64,000 nucleotides of DNA from Streptomyces pinistramenti (GTDB lineage Bacteria > Actinomycetota > Actinomycetes > Streptomycetales > Streptomycetaceae). The translations under genes and the position numbers were made by a program. Within the stretch, counting starts at the first letter, position 1. Each line of letters begins with the position of its first letter. The stretch covers positions 20,096-84,095 of the forward strand of contig NZ_JAJCXB010000030.1 in NCBI RefSeq assembly GCF_020564935.1, written 5' to 3'. The notes under the pieces are model-generated. The model was not told where the DNA came from. It did not search any database and saw only the letters and a program-made list of their open reading frames with translations. Positions 24,730 to 33,354 of the stretch are shown here, in pieces.

Positions 24730-26142
24730 TCAGGCGGCGCGCACGTGTGCCGCGGCCCGCTCCGCCTCGTGCACCACCCGCGCGGTGTCCACCCCGGTCA
24801 GCTCGCCGCGGTCCTTGCGCAGCCATCCGTCCACGAAGACGTGGGAGAGGTTGGGCGGTTGGCCGTTGAGAACGATCTGGCTGGTCCAGTCGTAGCGCGG
24901 GGCGAAGTTGAGGGTGCCGGGGTCGAGGACGAGGACGTCGGCGCGCTTGCCCGGGGTCAGCGAGCCGACCCGGTCGGCCATCCCGATGCACTCCGCTCCG
25001 CCGAGCGTCGCCATCCGCAGTACGGCGGGGATCGTCGGGTGGATGCCGGCGTCCTCGTGGCGGGCGCGCTGGAGGCCGACCGCGGCCTTCATCAGCGCGA
25101 ACATGTCGGAGGTGTCGTTCGTCCCGCCGTCGTGCCCGAGCCCGGCCCGTACGCGGCGATGGTGCAGCGCGGGCAGCGGCATGATGCCGGAGGCCAGCCG
25201 CATGTTGCTGAGCGGGCAGTGCGCGACGCGTACGTCGTGGTCGCCGGTGAGCGCGATCTCGTCGTCGGTGAGGTGGACGGCGTGGTTCATCAGGAGCCGC
25301 GGGCCGAACGCGCCGACCTCGCGCAGCGCACGGATCTGTTCGTCCTTACGGTCGTCGCGGTGTTCCAGCACATGGGAGTTGATCATCAGGTCCAGCTCGC
25401 GGGAGAGGTCGTGGAGCTGTCGCAGGTCTTTGATGTCCGACATGCCCGCGTGCACCGACACCTGGGCCGAGGCCAGCGGCAGCGGGTCGATGAAGTCCTT
25501 CTTGACCTCGCGGATGAGGTGGCGGTCGGCGCCGCTCTGGGTCATCGCGTAGACGAACCGCAGGCCGGCGTCGTCCAGGGCCCTGACGTAGCGCCCGCTG
25601 GTGTCGTAGGGGATGGCGTGCACCCAGTCGACGACGGTGGTGACGCCGGCCTGGAGTGCGTCGAGGGCGGCCAGGTGGACGAAGCGGTACATGTCGGCGG
25701 GGTGGATCTTGGGCAGGACGGCGCGGTTGCAGGCGGACAGCCAGCCGTTCAGGTCCTGGTCGGCGCAGCCGCCGCGGATGCTGGACTGCCACAGGTGGTT
25801 GTGCAGGTCGACGAAGCCCGGCAGCACCAGCTTGCCGCGTGCGTCGATCACCCGGGCGCCGGGCGGGACGCCGAGCCGGCGGCCGACGGCGGCGATGGTG
25901 CCCTCGCGCAGCAGGACATCGACACCGTCCTCCAGGGTGCCCAGCGTCCCGTCGCCGAGTGCGGGGTCCATGGTGAGCACCAGGTCGGCGCCCCGGATGA
26001 GGGTGGTGCGGCGGGTGCCGTCCGGCTCGGGCGGCGCCGGGGGAGCGGGGCGGTGGCGTACGGGGGTGCCGGCGGCGGCCGCCAGCGGGACGCTGCCGAG
26101 GCCCGCCAGCACCCGGCGTCTGGTTATCTTCGGAAAGTTCAT
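24730..26142 (-). CDS. Tat-exported amidohydrolase (TRZ/ATZ, cytosine/guanine deaminase-like)
   Basis: This 470-aa protein has a twin-arginine signal (KITRRRVLAGLGSVPLAAAA) in its first 25 residues, implying folded export. The mature part is a metal-dependent amidohydrolase: DLHNHLW supplies the HxH metal pair, NSHVLEH and NHAVHLTDDEIAL supply further His, HCPLSNMRLASGIMP follows, and GLGHDGGTNDTSDMF holds the metal Asp. VGSLTPGKRADVLVLDP is the standard C-terminal beta-sandwich motif. The family deaminates or dechlorinates heterocycles such as guanine, cytosine, 8-oxoguanine or triazines; the substrate is unknown. The gene is separated by 105 bp from the sdh operon, which is read in the same direction. 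Confidence 0.8.
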   Translation of the reverse strand: MNFPKITRRRVLAGLGSVPLAAAAGTPVRHRPAPPAPPEPDGTRRTTLIRGADLVLTMDPALGDGTLGTLEDGVDVLLREGTIAAVGRRLGVPPGARVIDARGKLVLPGFVDLHNHLWQSSIRGGCADQDLNGWLSACNRAVLPKIHPADMYRFVHLAALDALQAGVTTVVDWVHAIPYDTSGRYVRALDDAGLRFVYAMTQSGADRHLIREVKKDFIDPLPLASAQVSVHAGMSDIKDLRQLHDLSRELDLMINSHVLEHRDDRKDEQIRALREVGAFGPRLLMNHAVHLTDDEIALTGDHDVRVAHCPLSNMRLASGIMPLPALHHRRVRAGLGHDGGTNDTSDMFALMKAAVGLQRARHEDAGIHPTIPAVLRMATLGGAECIGMADRVGSLTPGKRADVLVLDPGTLNFAPRYDWTSQIVLNGQPPNLSHVFVDGWLRKDRGELTGVDTARVVHEAERAAAHVRAA

Positions 26143-26247
26143 TCCGTTCTTATAGCGTGCGCGGGCTACGCATCGATAAGGCCCATTCCGGCCAACTGAC
26201 GGAACGTCAATTTCCTTGTGGTAAAGGCGACGTGGGTGCTCCGCCGC

Positions 26248-27042
26248 TCAGTCGCCGCGCCGCCTGATCTTGTTGCCCAGCCACACCAGCGGGTCGTACT
26301 TGCGGTCCGCGGCACGTTCCTTGAGCGGGATCAGCGCGTTGTCGGTGATCCTGATCTGCTCCGGGCAGACCTCGGTGCAGCACTTGGTGATGTTGCAGTA
26401 GCCGAGCCCGTGCTCGTCCTGCGCGGTGCGCCTGCGGTCGAGACCGGCCTCGGACGCCGCGTCCAGCGGATGCATGTCCAGCTCCGCGATCCGCATCAGG
26501 AAGCGCGGCCCGGCGAATGCCCCCTTGTTCTCCTCGTGGTCGCGCACCACATGGCAGGTGTCCTGGCACAGGAAGCACTCGATGCACTTACGGAACTCCT
26601 GCGAACGGTTCACGTCCTCCTGCTGCATGCGGTACTCACCGGGCGACAACTCGGCGGGCGGCACGAACGCCGGCACCTCGCGCGCCTTCACGTAGTTGAA
26701 CGACACGTCGGTGACCAGATCCCGGATGACGGGGAAGGCCCGCATCGGCGTGACCGTGAGGGTCTGCGTCCGGTCGAAGACCGACATCCGGGTCATGCAC
26801 ATCAGCCGCGGCCGCCCGTTGATCTCCGCGCTGCACGAACCGCACTTGCCCGCCTTGCAGTTCCAGCGCACCGCCAGATCCGGCGCCTGGGTGGCCTGCA
26901 GCCGGTGGATGATGTCCAGCACCACCTCGCCCTCGTGCACCTCGACCCGGAAGTCCTCCAGGCCACCGCCGTCCGCATCGCCCCGCCACACCCGGAAGTG
27001 CGCCGTGTACGCGCCCGAAGGCCCCGTCTCCTGCCCGCTCAC
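26248..27042 (-). CDS. sdhB: succinate dehydrogenase/fumarate reductase iron-sulfur subunit
   Basis: A 264-aa subunit transferring electrons from the flavoprotein to the membrane quinone site. The N-terminal 2Fe-2S ferredoxin domain shows NCKAGKCGSCSAEINGRPRL followed by MC. The C-terminal domain has CIECFLCQDTCHVV (4Fe-4S) and CNITKCCTEVCPEQI (3Fe-4S). GTG 27042 overlaps the sdhA stop by four bases (GTGA), so translation is coupled. This is the non-classical three-gene C-A-B type. Confidence 0.9.
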   Translation of the reverse strand: MSGQETGPSGAYTAHFRVWRGDADGGGLEDFRVEVHEGEVVLDIIHRLQATQAPDLAVRWNCKAGKCGSCSAEINGRPRLMCMTRMSVFDRTQTLTVTPMRAFPVIRDLVTDVSFNYVKAREVPAFVPPAELSPGEYRMQQEDVNRSQEFRKCIECFLCQDTCHVVRDHEENKGAFAGPRFLMRIAELDMHPLDAASEAGLDRRRTAQDEHGLGYCNITKCCTEVCPEQIRITDNALIPLKERAADRKYDPLVWLGNKIRRRGD

Positions 27043-28991
27043 CGGCTCAGCTCCTCGTCCGTCAGGTACTTCACCAGCTCGTCCTTGTCGAACAGTTCCA
27101 GCAGATCGCGCCGGATCGGCGGGGTCTCGCGGCGGGTGAGCCGGATCCGGCCGCGCGCCGGATCCGGATCCTCCGCCGCGCCGTCGGGCCCGGCCAGCGT
27201 GCACAGCAGATTGACGGTGCGCCAGTGCCGGTCCATCTCCGGATGGTCGTCGCGGGTGTGCCCGCCGCGGCTCTCCTCGCGTTCCAGGGCGGCGCGCGCC
27301 ACGCACTCGCTGACCAGCAGCATGTTGCGCAGGTCGAGGGCGAGGTGCCAGCCGGGGTTGTACTGCCGGTGCCCCTCGACACCCGCCCGCCCGGCCCGCA
27401 CCCGCAGCTCCCCGAGCCGCTCCAGTGCCTGCTCCATCTCGCCGGCCCTGCGGATGATGCCGACCAGGTCGTTCATCGTCTGCTGCAACTCCTGGTGCAG
27501 CGTGTACGGATTCTCCGCGGGGCCCGGCGCGCGGTCCGAGCCGCGGGCGCCCTCGGCGCTGAACGGACGCAGCGCCTCCGCCTCTGCCGCGTCGAGCTGC
27601 GCCTGGTCGGCGCGCGGCCTGGTGAGCGTCGAGGCCGCGTACTCGGCGGCGTGCAGACCGGCGCGGCGGCCGAAGACCAGCAGGTCGGAGAGGGAGTTGC
27701 CGCCCAGCCTGTTGGAGCCGTGCATCCCGCCGGCCACCTCACCGGCCGCGAACAGGCCGGGCACGCCGGCCGCCGCCGCGGTGTCCGGATCGACGTCGAC
27801 GCCGCCCATCACGTAGTGGCAGGTCGGCCCGACCTCCATCGGCTCGGCCGTGATGTCCACGTCCGCCAGCTCCTTGAACTGGTGGTGCATGGACGGCAGC
27901 CGCCGCTTGATCACCTCGGCCGGCATCCGCGTGGAGACGTCCAGGAAGACGCCGCCGTGCGGGGAGCCGCGGCCCGCCTTGACCTCGGCGTTGATGGCGC
28001 GGGCCACTTCGTCGCGGGGCAGCAGCTCGGGCGGGCGCCGGTTGTTGTCCGGGTCGTCGTACCAGCGGTCGCCCTCGTCCTCGGACTGCGCGTACTTCTC
28101 CTTGAAGACGTCCGGGATGTAGTCGAACATGAAGCGCTTGCCCTCGCTGTTGCGCAGCACCCCGCCGTCACCGCGGACGGATTCCGTGACGAGGATGCCC
28201 TTCACCGACGGCGGCCAGACCATGCCGGTGGGGTGGAACTGCACGAACTCCATGTGCACCAGCGGCGCCCCGGCCAGCAGCGCCAGCGCGTGCCCGTCGC
28301 CGGTGTACTCCCACGAATTCGACGTCACCTTGAAGGACTTGCCGATCCCGCCGGTGGCCAGCACCACGGCGGGCGCCTCCAGGACGAAGAACCTGCCGGA
28401 CTCCCGCTCGTAGCAGAACGCCCCGGCGACCCGGCCGCCGTCAGCGCCGCCCTCCTTGAGCACCCGGGTCACCGTGCACTCCTGGAAGACCTTCAGCCGC
28501 GCGTCGTACGCGCCGAACTCCCGCTCGTCCTCCTGCTGGAGCGAGACGATCTTCTGCTGGAGCGTGCGGATCAGCTCCAGGCCCGTACGGTCGCCGACGT
28601 GCGCCAGGCGGGGGTACTCGTGGCCGCCGAAGTTGCGCTGCGAGATCCGGCCGTCCGGGGTGCGGTCGAACAGTGCGCCCCAGGTCTCCAGCTCCCAGAC
28701 CCGGTCGGGCGCCTCCCTGGCGTGCAGTTCGGCCATCCGCCAGTGGTTGAGGAACTTGCCGCCGCGCAGGGTGTCCCGGAAGTGCACCTGCCAGTTGTCG
28801 CCGTCGTTGACGTTGCCCATGCTGGCCGCGATGCCGCCCTCGGCCATCACGGTATGGGCCTTGCCGAACAGCGACTTGCAGATCACCGCGGTCCGCAGCC
28901 CCGCCTCGCGGGCCTCGATGGCGGCGCGCAGCCCGGCGCCGCCCGCGCCGACCACGACCACGTCCCACGTCTGCCGGTCCACATGCGCCAT
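27039..28991 (-). CDS. sdhA: succinate dehydrogenase/fumarate reductase flavoprotein subunit
   Basis: A 650-aa catalytic subunit. The dinucleotide-binding motif VVVVGAGGAGLRAAIEA is at the N-terminus. The FAD-linking His lies in GKAHTVMAEGGIAASMGN. Substrate-site motifs appear as MEFVQFHPTG and VTESVRGDGGVLRNSEGKRF, and GLFAAGEVAGGMHGSNRLGG is conserved. ATG 28991 is preferred, with AGGAAAGG about 11 bases upstream; GTG 29003 would sit on that site. Within the C-A-B operon it couples succinate/fumarate chemistry to the quinone pool. Confidence 0.92.
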   Translation of the reverse strand: MAHVDRQTWDVVVVGAGGAGLRAAIEAREAGLRTAVICKSLFGKAHTVMAEGGIAASMGNVNDGDNWQVHFRDTLRGGKFLNHWRMAELHAREAPDRVWELETWGALFDRTPDGRISQRNFGGHEYPRLAHVGDRTGLELIRTLQQKIVSLQQEDEREFGAYDARLKVFQECTVTRVLKEGGADGGRVAGAFCYERESGRFFVLEAPAVVLATGGIGKSFKVTSNSWEYTGDGHALALLAGAPLVHMEFVQFHPTGMVWPPSVKGILVTESVRGDGGVLRNSEGKRFMFDYIPDVFKEKYAQSEDEGDRWYDDPDNNRRPPELLPRDEVARAINAEVKAGRGSPHGGVFLDVSTRMPAEVIKRRLPSMHHQFKELADVDITAEPMEVGPTCHYVMGGVDVDPDTAAAAGVPGLFAAGEVAGGMHGSNRLGGNSLSDLLVFGRRAGLHAAEYAASTLTRPRADQAQLDAAEAEALRPFSAEGARGSDRAPGPAENPYTLHQELQQTMNDLVGIIRRAGEMEQALERLGELRVRAGRAGVEGHRQYNPGWHLALDLRNMLLVSECVARAALEREESRGGHTRDDHPEMDRHWRTVNLLCTLAGPDGAAEDPDPARGRIRLTRRETPPIRRDLLELFDKDELVKYLTDEELSR

Positions 28992-29033
28992 CGCGGAGCA
29001 CACCTTTCCTCGGAAGGGTCGAAAGAGCTGTCG

Positions 29034-29861
29034 TCAGAAGAACCGCGGATCGTCGAACACGCCGGACGCCAGCAGGAAGACGTAGAAGTCGGCGACGGCC
29101 ACGCTGATCAGCGAGGACCAGGCGAGCAGCATGTGCCGCTCGTTGAGCTTGCCGACCCAGCCCCACAGCCGGTAGCGCACCGGGTGCTTGGAGAAGTGCC
29201 GCAGCCGGCCGCCGACGATGTGCCGGCAGGAGTGGCAGGAGAGCGTGTACGCCCAGATCAGCACGATGTTGGCGAGGAACACCAGGGTGCCCAGGCCCAT
29301 GTGGCCCCAGGCGTGGTGCGCGTCGCGGAACGACAGCACGGTGTCGTAGGTGAGCACGCAGGCCACCAGCACCGCGGCGTAGAAGAAGTAGCGGTGGATG
29401 TTCTGCAGGATCAGCGGGAAGCGGGTCTCGCCGGTGTACTTCGCGTGCGGCTCGGCGACCGCGCAGGCCGGCGGCGCGGCCCAGAAACCGCGGTAGTACG
29501 CCTTGCGGTAGTAGTAGCAGGTCAGCCGGAAGCCGAGCGGGAAGATCAGGATCAGCAGCGCGGGGGACAGGCCCCACCAGCTGCCGAAAATCTGCCAGTT
29601 GGGGCCGCCGTGCATCGGCGCGCAGTTCTGCGCCAGGCACGGCGAGTAGAACGGCGAGACGTACGGCGCGTGGTAGTAATCGGCGTTCGCGAAGGCCCGC
29701 CAGGTCGAGTAGGCGATGAACGCGAGGAGCCCGGCGGCGGTGACGGCCGGGGCCAGCCACCAGCGGTCGGTCCGCAGGTGACGGGCGGGGATGGCGGCAC
29801 GTGAGGCGTCGTGCACGCCCCTCGTGCCGGACTTCGGTGCGGGTTCGGTACCAGTGGCCAA
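29034..29861 (-). CDS. sdhC: succinate dehydrogenase/fumarate reductase membrane (cytochrome b-type) subunit
   Basis: A 275-aa protein with about five hydrophobic helices: WWLAPAVTAAGLLAFIAYST, LSPALLILIFPLGFRLTCYY, IHRYFFYAAVLVACVLTYDT, LGTLVFLANIVLIWAYTLSC and LLAWSSLISVAVADFYVFLL. His residues within or beside helices (IHRYFF, HHAWGHMG, CHSCRH) could ligate heme. Gene order before sdhA-sdhB, 42 bp upstream, defines the role as membrane anchor and quinone site. The start is TTG 29861, with GGAGA upstream. Confidence 0.82.
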   Translation of the reverse strand: MATGTEPAPKSGTRGVHDASRAAIPARHLRTDRWWLAPAVTAAGLLAFIAYSTWRAFANADYYHAPYVSPFYSPCLAQNCAPMHGGPNWQIFGSWWGLSPALLILIFPLGFRLTCYYYRKAYYRGFWAAPPACAVAEPHAKYTGETRFPLILQNIHRYFFYAAVLVACVLTYDTVLSFRDAHHAWGHMGLGTLVFLANIVLIWAYTLSCHSCRHIVGGRLRHFSKHPVRYRLWGWVGKLNERHMLLAWSSLISVAVADFYVFLLASGVFDDPRFF

Positions 29862-29932
29862 CGTCGGTCTCCGTCAAGGGCGTTCCGTCGGGGCGGGGCT
29901 GGAGCGGGTGGTGGGGGGCGCGGCCCCCGGGG

Positions 29933-30238
29933 TCAGGGTGCGTGCCGGTCCTTGGCGCCGAGGCCCTCGTCCTCGGCGTCGGTCCACAGCGTGGAGTCGT
30001 AGGGGGCGTCGGAGATGGTGACGACACCTTCGTCCCCGGTGGCCGGGCGGCCTGCCGTACGGCCGGACGAGGCCACGCTCTCCTTGAGCAGGCGCAGGCT
30101 CTCGCCCAGATGGTCGGCGTCGCTGCGCACCCGGCGGATGTCGAGGCCGCCGCCGACCTGCTTCTCCAGCCGGCCCACCGCCCGGACCAGTTCGCCCAGG
30201 CTCCGTTCGAGCGCCGTCAGATCGTCGTGAAGGGACAT
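29933..30238 (-). CDS. hypothetical protein upstream of the sdh operon
   Basis: A 101-aa soluble protein (MSLHDDLTALERSLGELVRA...) with a heptad-like, probably coiled-coil N-terminal half (about 1-55) and a disordered acidic tail. ATG 30238 has GAGGG seven bases upstream. It precedes sdhC by 71 bp in the same direction and is probably co-transcribed. I recall similar small genes beside this sdh type in Streptomyces, but no function is known to me. Confidence 0.65.
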   Translation of the reverse strand: MSLHDDLTALERSLGELVRAVGRLEKQVGGGLDIRRVRSDADHLGESLRLLKESVASSGRTAGRPATGDEGVVTISDAPYDSTLWTDAEDEGLGAKDRHAP

Positions 30239-30603
30239 GGTGTGCCCTCATTTCCGAAGGAGTGGTGGGCGACCTCATGCGCCCGTGAGTGTCGCGCGTC
30301 ACAGTAGGTGTTGGGAAGGGATCTGTCGTGATTACCGGATCCAACCGGTGCGTTTCGGTCCCCGCGCCGCTTTCCACGCCCCGCCGCCGGCCACCGGGCG
30401 GCCTGCCCATGCGCCCCGCGGGCCCGCATGTCCGCCGTGCGTACGGGTGTTGGGCCGGGTGGGTGGCCTTGGCCCGCCGCTCGACGTGTCGGGTGTCCGG
30501 GCCGTGATCGGTCGCTTTCAGTGGGGGGAGCCATAGATGTGATGAACCGCAAAGTCGGCCGAACGTGTTGCGGCGGCGCGCGCGAGCCCCGGAGGTAACA
30601 GCC
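30239..30603. other. divergent intergenic region, sdh side / lipoprotein side
   Basis: About 365 bases with no convincing gene. It must hold the promoters for the minus-strand sdh group and the plus-strand lipoprotein gene, whose ribosome site GGAGG is at about 30591-30595. No clear -35/-10 pair was assigned. Confidence 0.4.
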
Positions 30604-33180
30604 ATGACCGACCACGTCAGCACAGGCCGCGCGGCGTGCCGCAGGCGCCGTTGCGCCGCGCTCATCGCGGCGGGGGTGCTGCTGCCACTGCCGGTGCTGG
30701 CCGGCTGCGGAGCCGACGACGACGGAGGGGCGTCGGCGGCGGTCGCCCAGGACATCGCGGCGGCGCCCCGCGGCCGGGTCAGGGACGGCGGTACGGTCCG
30801 CTGGGCCGTGGACGCCCTGCCCGGCACCCTCAACGCGTTCCACGCCGACGCCGACGCAGCCACCTCGCGGGTCACCGGCGCCGTCCTGCCCACGCTGTTC
30901 ACCGTCGACAGGAGCGGCGCGCCGCAGCGCAACGCCGACTACCTCACGGCCGCCGACATCACCAAGCGCGAGCCCCGGCAGGTTGTCGTCTACAAGCTCA
31001 ACCCCAAGGCGCGCTGGAGCGACGGCCGGGCGATCGGGGCGGCCGACTTCGTCGCCCAGTGGAAGGCGCTGCGCGGCATGGACAACGCGTACTGGACCGC
31101 GCGCAACACCGGCTACGACCGGATCGACAAGGTCGAACAGGGCGCGCATGCGCACGAGGTCAAGGTCACCTTCGCCAAGCCCTACGCGGACTGGCGGTCG
31201 CTGTTCAGCCCGCTCTACCCGCAGAGCGTCATGGGCAGTGCCGATGCCTTCAACGACGGCGCTCGCGAGCGCCTCAAGGTGACGGCGGGCCCGTTCGCCG
31301 TCGAGGGGCGCGACACCGACGAGGGCACCGTCACCCTGGTCCGCAACCCGAAGTGGTGGGGGTCGCGGGCCAAGCTCGACCGGGTGGTGTTCCAGGCGCT
31401 GCCGCGCGCGCAGCGGGCCAAGGCGCTGGCCGCCGGGGACATCGACGTGGCGGAGGTCGACACGGCGGACGCCAGGAAAGTCGACTCCTCCGGGGGCACG
31501 GTGCCGGGCAGCCTGCCGAAGAGCGTGCACGCGGGCAACTCCGGGCCGCAGGCGCACAAGGCCGCGGCCGGAAAGAAGGCCCTGTCCGGCTACGCCCTGC
31601 GCAAGGCCCTGGGGCCCGCCTACACGCAGCTCGCGCTCAACGGCAGCACCGGGCCGCTCAGCGACGAGCGGGTACGCCGCGCGGTGGCCCGCGCCATCGA
31701 CCGGCAGAAGCTCGCCGACACCGTGCTCAAGCCGCTGCGACTGCCCTCCCGTCCGCTCGGCAGTCACCTCCTGTTGGCCGGGCAGCACGGCTACGAGGAC
31801 CACAGCGACGCGATCGGCGGCCAGGACACGGGCGCGGCCAAGGCGCTGCTCGCGGATGCCGGCTGGCGGCCGGGGAAGGGCGGCGGCCAGGCGTCGCCGC
31901 AGCCCGCGAACGAGAATGCGGCCGGCACCGCGTCCTCGTCCGCTTCCGCGTCGGCCTCCGCGCATCCCTCCGCCTCCTCCTCCGCGAAGGCGGGACCGGC
32001 CGCCTCCCCGAAGACCGCGCACGATGCCGACGGCCGGAATCCGGAGCGCGCCCCGGCGGCGGGCCGCGCCGCCCACCCCGACGACGAGCACGCCGTGGAC
32101 AGCCGCCCCGCCGCCGCGGCCGCCCCGCTCTCGTCGGCCCGCGCGATCGGCGCCGAGGTCCAGCAGGCGGCGCTGCTGCGGCAGAGCGCCACGTATTACC
32201 GGGCCGCGGCCGCCGACCGCGAGGACGAGGCCGGCGGCGACACCGGGGGCGACGCGTCCGCCGAGTCCCGGACGTACACCAAGCGGGCCACCAACGCCCT
32301 CGCGGCGGCCGAGCTGATCGACACCGGCCAGAACGCCGACAACGGCGAGTCCGGCGAGTCCGGCGACGACGGTGGATACGTCGGCACCGGCCGGACCACC
32401 GATACCGGCCAGGCCGCCGACGAAGGCCCGACCGTTGACGACGACCGGTCCGCCGACGAAGGCCGGTCCGGCGACGACGACCGGTCCGGCGACGACGGTG
32501 CGGCGGCCGGGAACCCGGGACCGCAGGCCGGCGGGCAGGACGAGAAGAACGAGAAGAACGAGAAGAACGAGAAGAAGGGGAAGGCCGGGAAGCAGGAGGA
32601 TGCGGAGCGGCGGTCGGCGGGCCGGGCCGCGGCCGCCCAGGTTCCCGCCATGAAGAAGGGCGGCAAGGCGCTGACCCTGCGCTTCGTCCTGCCCGACGGG
32701 CCCGGCTCCGAGCAGTTGCGCACCGTGGGTGACCGGATCGCCGCGATGCTCGGCCGGATCGGCGTCAGGACCGCCGTCCAGAAGGTCGAGGGCGCCGGTT
32801 ACTTCCAGGACCACATCGCCGCCGGCGACTACGACCTGGCGCTCTACACCTGGCCCGGCACCGCCTACCCCGCCACCGACGCCCGGCCGATCTACGCCAA
32901 GCCGCAGCCCGCGCCCGACGGCTCGCTGACCGTCGAGCAGAACTACACCCGGGTCGGCACCGACCGGATCGACCAGCTCTTCGACCAGGCGGTCTCCGAG
33001 CTGGACCCGGACAGCTCGCAGGACGCGATGGAGAAGGCGGACGCCCGGATCTGGGCCGTCGCCGGATCGATCCCGCTCTACCAGCGGCCCGAGCTGGTCG
33101 CCACGAAGAAGTCGCTCGCCAACGTCGGCGCCTTCGGCTTCGCCATGCCGCGCTTCCAGGACATCGGTTATACGAAGTAA
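30604..33180 (+). CDS. peptide ABC transporter solute-binding lipoprotein with large low-complexity insert
   Basis: This 858-aa SBP_bac_5-type lipoprotein has an Arg-rich signal peptide and the lipobox LAGC near residue 37. The first lobe (about 55-425) is typical (VYKLNPKARWSDGRAIGAAD, RAIDRQKLADTVLKPL). After AKALLADAGWRPG the fold is interrupted by about 255 residues (about 428-683) of Ala/Ser/Asp/Glu/Lys-rich sequence including tandem N-E-K repeats. The canonical second lobe then resumes at LTLRFVLPDG and ends in FQDIGYTK. ATG 30604 follows GGAGGTAA. It precedes typA in the same direction, and no permease genes adjoin. It binds peptides or similar solutes outside the membrane. Confidence 0.82.
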   Translation: MTDHVSTGRAACRRRRCAALIAAGVLLPLPVLAGCGADDDGGASAAVAQDIAAAPRGRVRDGGTVRWAVDALPGTLNAFHADADAATSRVTGAVLPTLFTVDRSGAPQRNADYLTAADITKREPRQVVVYKLNPKARWSDGRAIGAADFVAQWKALRGMDNAYWTARNTGYDRIDKVEQGAHAHEVKVTFAKPYADWRSLFSPLYPQSVMGSADAFNDGARERLKVTAGPFAVEGRDTDEGTVTLVRNPKWWGSRAKLDRVVFQALPRAQRAKALAAGDIDVAEVDTADARKVDSSGGTVPGSLPKSVHAGNSGPQAHKAAAGKKALSGYALRKALGPAYTQLALNGSTGPLSDERVRRAVARAIDRQKLADTVLKPLRLPSRPLGSHLLLAGQHGYEDHSDAIGGQDTGAAKALLADAGWRPGKGGGQASPQPANENAAGTASSSASASASAHPSASSSAKAGPAASPKTAHDADGRNPERAPAAGRAAHPDDEHAVDSRPAAAAAPLSSARAIGAEVQQAALLRQSATYYRAAAADREDEAGGDTGGDASAESRTYTKRATNALAAAELIDTGQNADNGESGESGDDGGYVGTGRTTDTGQAADEGPTVDDDRSADEGRSGDDDRSGDDGAAAGNPGPQAGGQDEKNEKNEKNEKKGKAGKQEDAERRSAGRAAAAQVPAMKKGGKALTLRFVLPDGPGSEQLRTVGDRIAAMLGRIGVRTAVQKVEGAGYFQDHIAAGDYDLALYTWPGTAYPATDARPIYAKPQPAPDGSLTVEQNYTRVGTDRIDQLFDQAVSELDPDSSQDAMEKADARIWAVAGSIPLYQRPELVATKKSLANVGAFGFAMPRFQDIGYTK

Positions 33181-33354
33181 CGGCGAACAATCGGTAAGAA
33201 ACCGCAGGTCAGGTGCGATACGTACGGGCTGGGGCGGCCATCGCCGCCGCAGCCACGTACGATGGGGTGAGGCCGTGGCGTCTTCATGCCCGGCGGGCGC
33301 GCGTACCGGACCGTACGCGCCGCCATCCACGATTCCGGGAGAAGCGCCGCCAGT

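Noticed and set aside
27225..29804. Long plus-strand frame opposite the sdhC-A-B genes
   Set aside because: Shadow of the third-position bias of the sdh genes. Its product is Val/Gly/His-rich nonsense, while sdh motifs are unmistakable on the other strand.
32536..32582. Repeated GAGAAGAACGAGAAGAAC units that could suggest a CRISPR or VNTR locus
   Set aside because: They are short in-frame codon repeats (N-E-K) within the lipoprotein insert, with no spacer structure.
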